This document shows positions 1 to 6,777 of a stretch of DNA of 13,561 nt, one piece after another. The position numbers were made by a program, and so were the translations under genes. The first letter of the stretch is position 1, and the number at the start of each line of letters is the position of its first letter. The stretch is from PFJX01 sp037442845. Its GTDB lineage: Bacteria; Pseudomonadota; Gammaproteobacteria; Burkholderiales; Thiobacillaceae. The DNA lies in the NCBI GenBank assembly GCA_037442845.1, contig JBBIPL010000062.1, forward strand, positions 1-13,561. Reading direction: 5' to 3'. Under the pieces are notes generated by a model, which was not told where the DNA came from, did not search any database, and saw only the letters and a list, made by a program, of their open reading frames with translations.

Positions 1-16
1 AGTTATTTCACGTTAA

Positions 17-535
17 TTACCCCTCTCCCTCCGGGAGAGGGGACAGGGGTGAGGGAACACGCGTGGATGTTGGCGTTGCGGTCGATTTTGCTAACTCAAC
101 TGCTTTTTCCAGGTTGAAGCGATGGATCAGGCGACGGTCGCGCTTGGTGGGGCGCCCGTGCAGGGCGGCGGCGGGATCGGACTGCCGCTTGCGTTCCTCG
201 ATGCGCCGCTCCCTGGCCTCGCGGCTGGCCGCATCCTCGACATACAGGCGGCGCGCCTCGGCGGCCGGCCCGCGCCGCTCGGACAGCGCCTGCACCCGCA
301 CCTGCCAGGCGAGGTCGCCGACCTGGATGCTGAGTTCGTCGCCCGGCTTGACTGCATGGCCGGGTTTCACCCGCTCACCGTTGCGCCGCACCCTGCCCGC
401 CTCCACCGCCTGGTGGGCGAGGCCGCGGGTCTTGAAGAAGCGCGCGGCCCACAGCCATTTGTCGAGGCGCGCGCCGCCGGCGCCTGCGGTGACGGCGCGA
501 GTGGGCAGAAGGCGGGTGGTGATGCGCTGGGTCAT
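17..535 (-). CDS. hslR: Ribosome-associated heat shock protein Hsp15 (S4 domain)
   Basis: Hsp15 is a small cytoplasmic RNA-binding protein that, in E. coli, recognises free 50S subunits carrying a stalled nascent chain. The 172-residue product has an S4 RNA-binding domain at about residues 22-75 (ARLDKWLWAARFFKTR, then VRRNGERVKPG) and the basic C-terminal region typical of Hsp15 (ERRGPAAEA, then RPTKRDRRLIHRF at about 128-140). The ATG at 535 was chosen because the frame upstream is low-complexity and unlike the family, and because S4 begins about 20 residues later. E. coli Hsp15 has 133 residues. The excess here is a tail after residue 141 whose last 12 residues (PSPLSPLPEGEG) are encoded by a palindromic repeat, so the natural stop was probably displaced. 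It lies 81 bases downstream of a decayed EAL gene on the same strand. The family call is secure; whether the tail is functional is unknown. Confidence 0.93.
   Translation of the reverse strand: MTQRITTRLLPTRAVTAGAGGARLDKWLWAARFFKTRGLAHQAVEAGRVRRNGERVKPGHAVKPGDELSIQVGDLAWQVRVQALSERRGPAAEARRLYVEDAASREARERRIEERKRQSDPAAALHGRPTKRDRRLIHRFNLEKAVELAKSTATPTSTRVPSPLSPLPEGEG
20..55. repeat. Palindromic REP-like repeat inside the 3' end of hslR
   Basis: Bases 20-29 (CCCCTCTCCC) pair perfectly with 33-42 (GGGAGAGGGG) across a 3-base loop. They are followed by the G-rich half-unit ACAGGGGTGAGGG at 43-55. Short elements of this type, which translate as SPLPEGEG-like peptides, recur between genes in many proteobacterial genomes. 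Here the element sits in frame at the end of hslR, and the TAA stop (17-19) comes directly after it. As RNA from the minus strand it forms a 10-bp hairpin and could act in 3'-end protection or termination, but no T-run follows. Confidence 0.75.
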
Positions 536-585
536 GTCGGTTCTCCAACAGGCGCGATGCATGCGTATCCGCTTCCCCCCACTGC

Positions 586-600
586 GCCCGCTGCGCGGGG
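586..600. repeat. Short GC hairpin upstream of hslR
   Basis: CCCGC at 587-591 pairs with GCGGG at 595-599 around a TGC loop, flanked by CCCCCC at 575-580 and further G's at 600-601. It lies in the 81-base gap between the decayed EAL gene and hslR. It could be a degraded unit of a REP-like family or a weak terminator. There is no T-run, and the assignment is tentative. Confidence 0.35.
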
Positions 601-616
601 GCCGGCACAAGATCCC

Positions 617-1394
617 TCAGTCGCCGGCATCGCTTCGCGCGAGCCAGGCAACCAGTTCTTCCGCCTGCATGCACGGACCGACATGCTCACCCTGGGCCTG
701 GTCACAACCATGGAAGCCCAGTGGCCTCCAGAACTCGATGCTGTCGACGCCCTCGGCCACCACCTGCATGCCCAGGGCATGGGCGAGATCGCTGGTCGCG
801 TGCACGAAAACAGCATCCTGGGCGGATGCCAGCATGCTCTGTACCGATGACCGGTGAACCGCCCTGCTCGGCGACGCGCAGGAAATCGTCCAGCCCCATA
901 TCGCCGAATTGCGCATGCGGCCAATACGTCTCCAGCGCGCAGGCCGCCACGCGGCCGTCGGCCAGGCGGGCGCGCGCCGGAAATGCGCCTGCAGGCGATC
1001 CGCCTCGATGGCCGTGCGTAGATCCCGCAGCAGGACCAGACGGCGCACCGCGTCGGCCTCGAAGCGAGCGTCGAAGGCGACGTGGCCGCCCATGCCGTCC
1101 TTGCCCTGGCGCATCGCCGCGCAAGCCCGACGCAGCAACAACGTGGCGTCGCCGCCGTCGCCGCGCGCAAACAGCCTCCAGGCGAGCAGCACGGCAGCCA
1201 GCAGGCCGGCGATGAACATGGCGGCAAAGGAGATGGGCTGCGCCCACCATGAGCCGCAACTTTGCTCGGGCCAGGGATTCGGCCTGGCTCTCGCCGGCAT
1301 GCCGCAGGCCCCCCAGGGCAAGGCCGAGGACGCCGGCCAGGATCAGCGCGAACAGCGCGAGCGCGCGTGGCTGGAAGGATTGGGCGCAGGCCAT
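617..1394 (-). pseudogene. Decayed membrane GGDEF/EAL (cyclic-di-GMP) protein
   Basis: The homology moves between two minus-strand frames. From the ATG at 1394 one frame gives a membrane segment (LALFALILAGVLGLALGGL). Near 1240 the homology shifts to a second frame with another membrane segment (ISFAAMFIAGLLAAVLLAW), a piece like the end of a GGDEF domain (LLLRRACAAMRQGKDGMGGH) and the linker into EAL (LRTAIEADRLQAHFR, to about 976). It then returns to the first frame for an EAL-like block (WPHAQFGDM, then LDDFLRVAEQGG, about 970-850). It ends in the second frame with the last part of EAL (LAHALGMQVVAEGV, then FHGCDQAQGEHVGPCMQAEEL). The EAL motif itself is replaced (CAL), and the middle of the domain, including the ELTES and DDFGTG regions, is absent, as is the GGDEF motif. 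The start is 8 bases after the mutY stop, so the gene was probably cotranscribed with mutY. Sequencing error alone would not explain the missing blocks. Confidence 0.75.
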
Positions 1395-1402
1395 GCGACG
1401 GA

Positions 1403-2437
1403 TTATGCCCGCGCGTCGCGAAGTATGCGGCGCACCGGCGCGGGCAGCGCCGCTTTCTCGATATCGTTCAGGTCCAGCCAAAGACGTCCCGGCTCGGCGG
1501 CGCCGGGAAGCGGCTGCGCCCGCAGCCGCCAGGGCTGGATGCGCAGGCGGAAATGCGTGAAGGCATGGCTGACGCTCGGCAACGCCGCGGCATCGGCGAC
1601 GCGGCAGCCAAGCCGCTCCGCAACCGCGCCGGGATCCTCGGCCTCGGCGCATTCAGGCAGGCTCCACAAGCCACCCCAGACGCCGGTCGGGGGGCGTTTT
1701 TCCAACAGCACCGTACCCGCGTGCAACAGCACCAGCATGGCGACGGCGCGTTCTGGCACGGGCTTGCGCGGCCGCGGCGCGGGCAGTTGCCGCTGGCGGC
1801 CCTGACGTTGGGCCAGGCAGGCTGCGCCGAGGGGACAGGCCTCGCAGCGCGGCGCCGCGCGGGTGCACAGGGCGGCGCCGAGATCCATGAGGCCCTGCGT
1901 GTAGGCGGGCAGGTCGCGGTCCGGCAGCAGGGCCTCGGCGAGACGCCAGAGTTCGTTCTCGACGGCCCGCTCGCCGGGCCAACCTTCGATGCCGAACACG
2001 CGCGCCAGCACCCGCTTGACGTTGCCGTCGAGGATCGCCCGCCGCTGCCCGAAGGCGAGCGCGGCGATGGCGGCGGCGGTGGAGCGGCCGATGCCGGGCA
2101 GCGCGGTCAGGACCTCCGGGTCGATGGGGAAACGCCCGCCATGCTCGGCGAGGATGCGGCGGGCGGCGGCATGCAGGTTGCGCGCGCGGCTGTAGTAGCC
2201 CAGGCCCGACCACAGCGCCAGCACCTCGTCCTCGTCGGCCGCCGCCAGCGCGGCGAGATCCGGGAAGCGCGCCAGGAAACGGGTGTAATAGGGAATCACG
2301 CTGTCCACCCGGGTCTGCTGCAACATGATCTCCGAGACCCACACCGGATAAGGATCGCGCCCGCCCTGCCAGGGCAGGTCGTGACGGCCATGCGCGCGCT
2401 GCCAGGCGATCACGCGGGAGGCGAAATCGGGAAGCAT
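1403..2437 (-). CDS. mutY: Adenine DNA glycosylase MutY
   Basis: MutY removes adenine mispaired with 8-oxoguanine in base-excision repair. The 344-residue product (E. coli MutY has 350) shows the HhH-GPD fold. Catalytic Glu36 is in VSEIMLQQTRV, the helix-hairpin-helix is at about 113-121 (LPGIGRSTA), and catalytic Asp137 is in LDGNVKRVLAR. The [4Fe-4S] cysteines are C191-x6-C198-x2-C201-x5-C207. The C-terminal NUDIX-like 8-oxoG recognition domain covers about 230-340 (VLLEKRPPTGVWGGLWSLPE, then SHAFTHFRL). The ATG at 2437 was chosen because MLPDFASRVIAWQ matches the family N-terminus. An in-frame ATG at 2464 would add nine residues and overlap the dsbB start codon on the other strand. No strong ribosome-binding site is visible for either. 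The gene is divergent from dsbB and is followed by the decayed EAL gene. Confidence 0.97.
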   Translation of the reverse strand: MLPDFASRVIAWQRAHGRHDLPWQGGRDPYPVWVSEIMLQQTRVDSVIPYYTRFLARFPDLAALAAADEDEVLALWSGLGYYSRARNLHAAARRILAEHGGRFPIDPEVLTALPGIGRSTAAAIAALAFGQRRAILDGNVKRVLARVFGIEGWPGERAVENELWRLAEALLPDRDLPAYTQGLMDLGAALCTRAAPRCEACPLGAACLAQRQGRQRQLPAPRPRKPVPERAVAMLVLLHAGTVLLEKRPPTGVWGGLWSLPECAEAEDPGAVAERLGCRVADAAALPSVSHAFTHFRLRIQPWRLRAQPLPGAAEPGRLWLDLNDIEKAALPAPVRRILRDARA

Positions 2438-2462
2438 GGCGGGAGTGTGACAGAATCTCGCC

Positions 2463-2978
2463 ATGTTCTCGCGCGCCCACCTGCCCCGCCTGCTCTGGTC
2501 CCTGGTCGCGGCCGGCGCCTTCGCGCTGGCGGCGGCGAGCCTGTTGCTGAGCGCCTGGCTGGACCTGCATCCCTGCCATCTGTGCATCTTCCAGCGCCTG
2601 CTCTACATGCTGCTCGCCCTGCTCGGTCTGCTCGCGGCCTGGCAGGCGGGCACGCGCCTGGGCATGCTGGCCGGCGGACTCGTCCTCGCCGCCGCCGCCG
2701 CCGGCGCCGCCGCGGCCGCCTACCAGAGCTGGCTGCAGATGCAGGCGGCCGGCGGCATCTCCTGCATGGCCGGGGATCCCGGCCTGATCGAACGTCTGGT
2801 GGAATGGCTGGGCCAGCAATGGCCCGCGCTGTTCCTGGCCACCGGTTTCTGCGAGGACACGGAACTCGTGGTGCTGGGTCTGAGTCTGGCGAACTGGTCC
2901 CTACTCTTTTTCCTCGCCTGTCTGGGCGCCGCGGCCTGGGCTCTGCGCCCGGCCGCGCGCACCTCCCTCCACCGCTAG
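2463..2978 (+). CDS. dsbB: Disulfide bond formation protein DsbB
   Basis: DsbB is an inner-membrane quinone reductase that reoxidises DsbA and passes the electrons to ubiquinone or menaquinone. The 171-residue product (E. coli DsbB has 176) has four membrane segments at about 10-32, 43-61, 66-88 and 135-160. All four essential periplasmic cysteines are present: the first pair as C38-H-L-C41 and the second as C101 (GGISCMAGDP) and C130 (ATGFCED). The QR pair after the first CxxC (Q44-R45) matches the quinone-binding region. Only 25 bases separate this ATG from the mutY ATG, so promoter elements must lie at least partly inside mutY. A DsbA-like gene follows after 13 bases on the same strand and is the likely redox partner. 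Confidence 0.95.
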   Translation: MFSRAHLPRLLWSLVAAGAFALAAASLLLSAWLDLHPCHLCIFQRLLYMLLALLGLLAAWQAGTRLGMLAGGLVLAAAAAGAAAAAYQSWLQMQAAGGISCMAGDPGLIERLVEWLGQQWPALFLATGFCEDTELVVLGLSLANWSLLFFLACLGAAAWALRPAARTSLHR

Positions 2979-2991
2979 CCGGAGTGCCGCC

Positions 2992-3675
2992 ATGCCCCTG
3001 TCACGTCGCCGATTCAATCAATCCCTGCTGGCCGCCCTCGCGGCCGGTCTGGTTCCCGCCCGAGCCCTGGCGCGCGGAGCCCCCACGGAGTTGGTGGAAG
3101 GCCGCGACTGGGCGGCCCTCTCGCCGGCGCAGCCGGGCGAAAGTCCCGGCAGGATCGAGGTGCTGGAGTTCTTTTCCTATGGCTGCGGGCACTGCCGCGA
3201 CTTGCATCCCCTGATCACCGCCTGGGAAAAGAGACTGCCGAGGGACGTGGCCTTCCGCCAGGTTCCGGTCACTTTCGGCCGCGCCGCCTGGGCCAACCTG
3301 GCGCGCCTGCACTACGGCCTGGAGGCCGGCGGCCAACTGGCGGACTTGCAGCACGCCATTTTCGAGGCCATCCATAAGCACAAGGTCAACCTGTACACCG
3401 AGAAGACCAGCCTGGACTGGCTGGCCAAGCAGGGGGTGGACATCCGCCGTTTCAGCGAGACTTTCCGCTCCTTCGCCGTGGAAACCAGGCTGGCCCGCGC
3501 CGAACAGCTCGCCCGCGCCTATCGCGTCGACGCGGTGCCCACCATCGCCGTGGACGGACGCTACATCGTGCTGGGTCAGGCCGCACGGGGACTGCCCGAT
3601 CTGCTGCGCATCGCCGATGCCCTAATCGCGCGGGCTCGCGCCACACGCCCGGGTGGACAGCGCGGCGCCCGCTGA
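2992..3675 (+). CDS. dsbA: DsbA-family thiol:disulfide oxidase with Tat-like signal
   Basis: This periplasmic thioredoxin-fold oxidase introduces disulfides into exported proteins. The 227-residue product has a CGHC active site (C65-C68, in FFSYGCGHC), an inserted helical domain at about 95-160, and the cis-proline loop at P183 (DAVPTI). E. coli DsbA has CPHC; the CGHC here is the PDI-type dipeptide and also occurs in proteobacterial DsbA homologues. The N-terminus has a twin-arginine type start (SRRRFNQ, residues 4-10), a hydrophobic stretch and a likely cleavage after ARALA at 27, so Tat export is possible. A GGAG at 2981-2984, 7 bases before the ATG, supports the start. The gene lies 13 bases after dsbB, as expected for an oxidase and its recycling partner. 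A DsbC-like isomerase is unlikely because the fold and length fit DsbA. Confidence 0.93.
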   Translation: MPLSRRRFNQSLLAALAAGLVPARALARGAPTELVEGRDWAALSPAQPGESPGRIEVLEFFSYGCGHCRDLHPLITAWEKRLPRDVAFRQVPVTFGRAAWANLARLHYGLEAGGQLADLQHAIFEAIHKHKVNLYTEKTSLDWLAKQGVDIRRFSETFRSFAVETRLARAEQLARAYRVDAVPTIAVDGRYIVLGQAARGLPDLLRIADALIARARATRPGGQRGAR

Positions 3676-3714
3676 TCAGTCCCCTTGAACGCGACACGGC
3701 GAAGCGATTCCGGC

Positions 3715-4578
3715 ATGCCGCGCGGGCAAGACCGCCTCCTCGGCGTGGCCGACCACGCCCGCGACCGCGCCGGCCTGACCTATGTCTATCCCGTGGTGTC
3801 GCGCCGCGCCGGCGGGGTGTCCGTGGGCGTCAACCTGAACCCCAACAATGCCTGCAATTGGCGCTGCATCTATTGCCAGGTCCCGGATCTCCAGCGTGGC
3901 GGTCCGCCGCCGCTGGACCTGGATCGCCTGGGGGAGGAACTGCGCGCCATGCTGACGGACGTGGTGCATGGGGATTTCATGGTCCGCGCGGTGCCGGAAG
4001 GCATGCGCCGGCTCAACGACGTGGCCATCTCCGGCAACGGCGAGCCCACCAGCGCGCGCGAATTCCCGCGGGTGGTCGAACGTATCGGACGGATCCTGGA
4101 AGACTTTGGTCTGGCCGGCCGAATCAAGCTGATCCTGATCAGCAACGGCAGCCTGGCGGGCCGCGCCCATGTCGGCGCCGGCCTGGCGGCGATGGCGGGT
4201 CTCAACGGCGAGGTCTGGTTCAAGCTGGACCGCGCCACGCGCGCCGGCATCGCCCAAGTCAACGGCGCCGCCATCGATCCGGCCGCGCATTTCCGCCGTT
4301 TGGCGACAGTCGCCGGACTGTGCCCGACCTGGGTGCAGACCTGCATGTTCAGCCTGGACGGATATCCCCCCGCGCCGGCGGAAATCGACGCTTATTTAAG
4401 CCTGCTGCGCCGTGGCCGCGCGGAAATACCGGCCCTGCGCGGCGTCCTCCTGTACGGCCTGGCCCGCCCCTCGCTGCAAACGGAGGCGACGCGCCTGGGT
4501 CCGCTGCCGGAAAGCTGGCTGCGCGGCTTGGCGGCACGCATCGAAGCCCTGGGCCTGCCCGTGCGCCTTTCCGTCTGA
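3715..4578 (+). CDS. Radical SAM protein, COG0731-like, function unknown
   Basis: The [4Fe-4S] cluster motif CxxxCxxC is clear (C47-N-W-R-C51-I-Y-C54, followed by QVP). A block ISGNGEPT at about 105-112 corresponds to the GGE-type SAM-binding motif, and there is a TIM-barrel-like body of 287 residues. The wording of these motifs resembles Fe-S oxidoreductases related to the wyosine-tRNA enzyme TYW1 (COG0731). TYW1 itself works in archaea and eukaryotes, so the bacterial substrate is unknown. I chose the ATG at 3715; an in-frame TTG at 3685 would add ten residues but has no ribosome-binding site. The gene follows the dsbA-like gene by 39 bases on the same strand and may be cotranscribed, which does not by itself imply a role in disulfide formation. 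It converges with the DUF1631-like gene across a 14-base gap. Confidence 0.9.
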   Translation: MPRGQDRLLGVADHARDRAGLTYVYPVVSRRAGGVSVGVNLNPNNACNWRCIYCQVPDLQRGGPPPLDLDRLGEELRAMLTDVVHGDFMVRAVPEGMRRLNDVAISGNGEPTSAREFPRVVERIGRILEDFGLAGRIKLILISNGSLAGRAHVGAGLAAMAGLNGEVWFKLDRATRAGIAQVNGAAIDPAAHFRRLATVAGLCPTWVQTCMFSLDGYPPAPAEIDAYLSLLRRGRAEIPALRGVLLYGLARPSLQTEATRLGPLPESWLRGLAARIEALGLPVRLSV

Positions 4579-4598
4579 GGCGGGGCCCGGCTTCAGGC
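4573..4598. terminator. Imperfect hairpin spanning two convergent stop codons
   Basis: Bases 4573-4581 can pair with 4590-4598 (nine pairs, two of them G-U) around an 8-base loop GGGGCCCG. The stem contains both stop codons: TGA of the radical SAM gene (4576-4578) and TGA of the opposing gene (4593-4595). Being palindromic, it can form in both transcripts. No T-run follows on either side, so intrinsic termination is uncertain. Confidence 0.35.
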
Positions 4599-5270
4599 CA
4601 TGCGCGCGGTACCCGCGGCGAAACGCTCCGCCAGTCTGGCCCGTGTCAGGGTGAGCGCATCCAGGCCCTGTTCATTGGTGAACAGGTACATGCCGCCCAG
4701 GGGGCTGACCCAATGCACCATGAGGATACGGTCCTCGCCCCCCAGGCTGAGATGGACGCGATCGCCCGGGCGGAGACGGGGCGGTGGCGTGGGCGGCGCA
4801 TGTGCTCCGGCGGTGTCCCGGCTTTTTGCCGACGGCGGGATATCCTCGCCGGAGGCGGCCAGGGCCGGCTGCGCCGCGCAGGTCTCCGTCTGGAACCTGA
4901 GCCCCTCGCGCGCGACCGCGGCATGCATCATGGCCAGGTGCTGAAAGAACTGGTCCCTTTCCGCGCGCGGAATGGACAACGCGTCGCAGCCCTCATGCAG
5001 GCGCGCCAGGATCGTGGGCAACACGCGCAGCATGTGTTCCGCCTCCCGCTGGCCCTGTTTCGGCGCCAGGCTCCAGAGCAGGGCGTTGACGGTGTCCCAA
5101 CCGGCCATCCAGTCCGCGTGCCGGTTGCCCTTGGCCATGAAGACGCCGGCCATCAACCTGGCCCAGTGGCGGACCAGGAAATCGTGCGTCTCCTCGGGTG
5201 CGCCCTGCTCGCGCAGGTGCTTCTCCATCTCCAGGCGGATGCGGCCGACGACTTCCTGTTCACTGGGCAT
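4593..5270 (-). CDS. Free-standing DUF1631 C-terminal-like protein
   Basis: The 225-residue product resembles the C-terminal third of DUF1631 proteins, which are usually several hundred residues longer. A helical part covers about 1-125 (THDFLVRHWARLM, WDTVNALLWSLAPK, LPTILARLHEGCDAL, FFQHLAMMHAAV). A Pro/Ala-rich linker follows at about 130-165, and then a beta-rich domain at 166-225 (RLRPGDRVHLSL, HWVSPLGGMYLFTNEQG). The SPLGG block is weakly reminiscent of the PilZ motif, but the RxxxR element is not evident, so cyclic-di-GMP binding is not supported. No membrane segment or signal peptide is seen. ATG 5270 is the first methionine before the family-like region; an in-frame ATG at 5357 would add 29 residues of low-complexity sequence, and neither has a good ribosome-binding site. 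The upstream intergenic sequence does not encode the missing N-terminal portion. The biochemical function is unknown. Confidence 0.75.
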   Translation of the reverse strand: MPSEQEVVGRIRLEMEKHLREQGAPEETHDFLVRHWARLMAGVFMAKGNRHADWMAGWDTVNALLWSLAPKQGQREAEHMLRVLPTILARLHEGCDALSIPRAERDQFFQHLAMMHAAVAREGLRFQTETCAAQPALAASGEDIPPSAKSRDTAGAHAPPTPPPRLRPGDRVHLSLGGEDRILMVHWVSPLGGMYLFTNEQGLDALTLTRARLAERFAAGTARMA

Positions 5271-5469
5271 GGGACGGGTACGCGGTGGGGGAACGGGCAA
5301 GTGAGTGGGGATAACGGCGTCGCGCGGCACATCTTGAGACCCGCCGCGCCGCTCCATCCATGCCCATGAAACACAGGTTCCTAAAGTATTCAAGCCTTTG
5401 TGCCGATAAGTATTCCTGCTACGCTTCGTCCGTTTTTCCGACTGGTTTCTCTGGGGGAGTTCAACCATC
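5271..5469. promoter_or_regulatory. Divergent intergenic region with AT-rich direct repeats
   Basis: These 199 bases lie between the starts of the DUF1631-like gene (minus) and the M23 peptidase gene (plus), so they should carry both promoters. The stretch 5371-5440 is clearly more AT-rich than its surroundings. The octamer AAGTATTC occurs twice (5384-5391 and 5408-5415), 24 bases apart. The second copy overlaps a possible -10 for the plus strand (TATTCC, 5411-5416) with a weak -35 (TTCAAG, 5389-5394) 16 bases before it. The boxes are poor matches, and no operator is recognised. Confidence 0.35.
5453..5459 (+). promoter_or_regulatory. Ribosome-binding site for the M23 peptidase
   Basis: GGGGGAG lies 10 bases before a GTG codon at 5470. 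No in-frame ATG occurs before the membrane-anchor sequence, so this site supports the GTG start. Confidence 0.6.
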
Positions 5470-6753
5470 GTGAGCACCGCACCTCGTTCCATCCGCAAAC
5501 GCCTGTTGCTGGCCCTGGCCACCCTCCCTTTCCTCGGCGTGGTCGCCGCTTTCGGCATCGCGCCCGATAGCGCCACAGACAGCATTCCGCGCACCACCCT
5601 GGTGGAGGATGTGGCCCTGCCCGAGGCGCAGCCGACGGACAGCGGCGCTTTCGATTTCTGGCGTGAGGAACGCATCGGGCGGGGCGACACTCTGGCCGAC
5701 ATCCTGTCGCGCATGGACGTCGCCGCCGGCGACGCGCGCGATTTCCTGGCGACCGCCCGGCAAAGCCGCGCCCTCGCCCATCTCGCGCCCGGCCGCAGCG
5801 TGCTGGCGCGCGTCACCGCGGGCGGTCAGTTGATGACTTTCCGCTATCTCGCCGCCGAAGACAAACTGGTGACGGTCAGCCGCGCGAACGGGGAATTCCG
5901 CCTGCAAGAGCAGGATGTCACACTGGAACCCCGCTTGCTGATGCGCTCCGGAAAAATTCAGGGCTCGCTGTTCGGGGCGACCGACGCCGCCGACGTGCCG
6001 GACCGCGTCGCCTCGGAAATGGCCGAGGCGTTTTCCGGCGATATCGATTTCCACAAGGACCTGCGGCGTGGCGATCATTTTTCGGTGGTTTACGAGGCCT
6101 ACTATTTCGAAGGGCAATTGATCCGCACCGGCCGTCTGCTTGCCGCCGAGTTCATCAACCAGGGCAAATCCCATCAGGCCCTGTATTTCCGCGACGCCCA
6201 AGGACGCGACGGCTACTACACTCCGGATGGGCAGAACATGAAGCGCGCCTTCCTGAAGTCGCCCATGCCCTTCACGCGCATCTCCTCTGGCTTCTCCAAT
6301 TCCCGCTATCACCCGGTTCTCAAGGAATGGCGCTCGCACAAGGGCATCGACTATGCCGCCCCCGCCGGCACGCCGGTGCGCGCGGTGGCCGACGCGGTGG
6401 TGGATTTCGCCGGCGTACAGGGCGGCTACGGCAATCTGGTCATCCTCAAGCATCAGGGGGTCTACAGCACCGCCTATGGACACCTCTCGCGCTACGGCAA
6501 GGGCATCAAGCGCGGCGCCCGCGTCAACCAGGGCCAGGTGATCGGCTATGTCGGCGCCACCGGCCTGGCCACCGGCCCGCACCTGCACTATGAATTCCGC
6601 GTCGCCGGCGTGCAGAAGAACCCGCTGGCCCTCAAGCTGCCCACCTCCTATCCGCTCGATGCGCGCAGCAAGGCGCAGTTCGCGGCGGCCACCGGACCCA
6701 TGCTGCATCGACTGGAATTGCTGCGCGCGACCAATCTGGCCTCGCTCAACTGA
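5470..6753 (+). CDS. M23 murein DD-endopeptidase, MepM-like
   Basis: Enzymes of this family cut peptide cross-links in peptidoglycan and make room for wall growth. The 427-residue product (E. coli MepM has 440) begins with a basic stretch and a membrane anchor at about 11-30 (RLLLALATLPFLGVVAAFGI). An OapA/LysM-like region containing RGDTLADILSRM follows at about 70-100, then a central domain, and the M23 catalytic domain at about 285-380. The zinc ligands are present: H290 and D294 (SHKGIDYAAPAG) and the HLH pair at 371-373 (GPHLHYEF), of which H373 is the usual ligand. The catalytic domain therefore looks active. The start is GTG with a GGGGGAG site 10 bases upstream. The gene ends 24 bases before the assembly gap. 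In relatives anmK often lies beside mepM; whether that holds here is hidden by the gap. Confidence 0.95.
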   Translation: MSTAPRSIRKRLLLALATLPFLGVVAAFGIAPDSATDSIPRTTLVEDVALPEAQPTDSGAFDFWREERIGRGDTLADILSRMDVAAGDARDFLATARQSRALAHLAPGRSVLARVTAGGQLMTFRYLAAEDKLVTVSRANGEFRLQEQDVTLEPRLLMRSGKIQGSLFGATDAADVPDRVASEMAEAFSGDIDFHKDLRRGDHFSVVYEAYYFEGQLIRTGRLLAAEFINQGKSHQALYFRDAQGRDGYYTPDGQNMKRAFLKSPMPFTRISSGFSNSRYHPVLKEWRSHKGIDYAAPAGTPVRAVADAVVDFAGVQGGYGNLVILKHQGVYSTAYGHLSRYGKGIKRGARVNQGQVIGYVGATGLATGPHLHYEFRVAGVQKNPLALKLPTSYPLDARSKAQFAAATGPMLHRLELLRATNLASLN

Positions 6754-6777
6754 GCGCCTGACCCGGCCGCAAGGTCG

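Noticed and set aside
1262..3214. A 650-codon plus-strand open frame across mutY, dsbB and the dsbA start
   Set aside because: It is antisense to mutY and out of frame with dsbB and dsbA, all of which have clear motifs. Its composition (Arg/Gly/Ala-rich) is typical of a shadow frame in GC-rich DNA.
3685..3714. TTG start ten codons upstream for the radical SAM gene
   Set aside because: There is no ribosome-binding site, and the added residues do not look like the family. The ATG at 3715 is preferred, though not proven.
3858..5369. A 503-codon plus-strand frame through the radical SAM and DUF1631-like genes
   Set aside because: It is an out-of-frame shadow of the first gene and antisense to the second. 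It has no domain and crosses both stop codons in another frame.
5461..6708. A 415-codon minus-strand open frame opposite the M23 peptidase
   Set aside because: It mirrors the peptidase codons. The M23 frame has intact zinc ligands, and this one has no motif.
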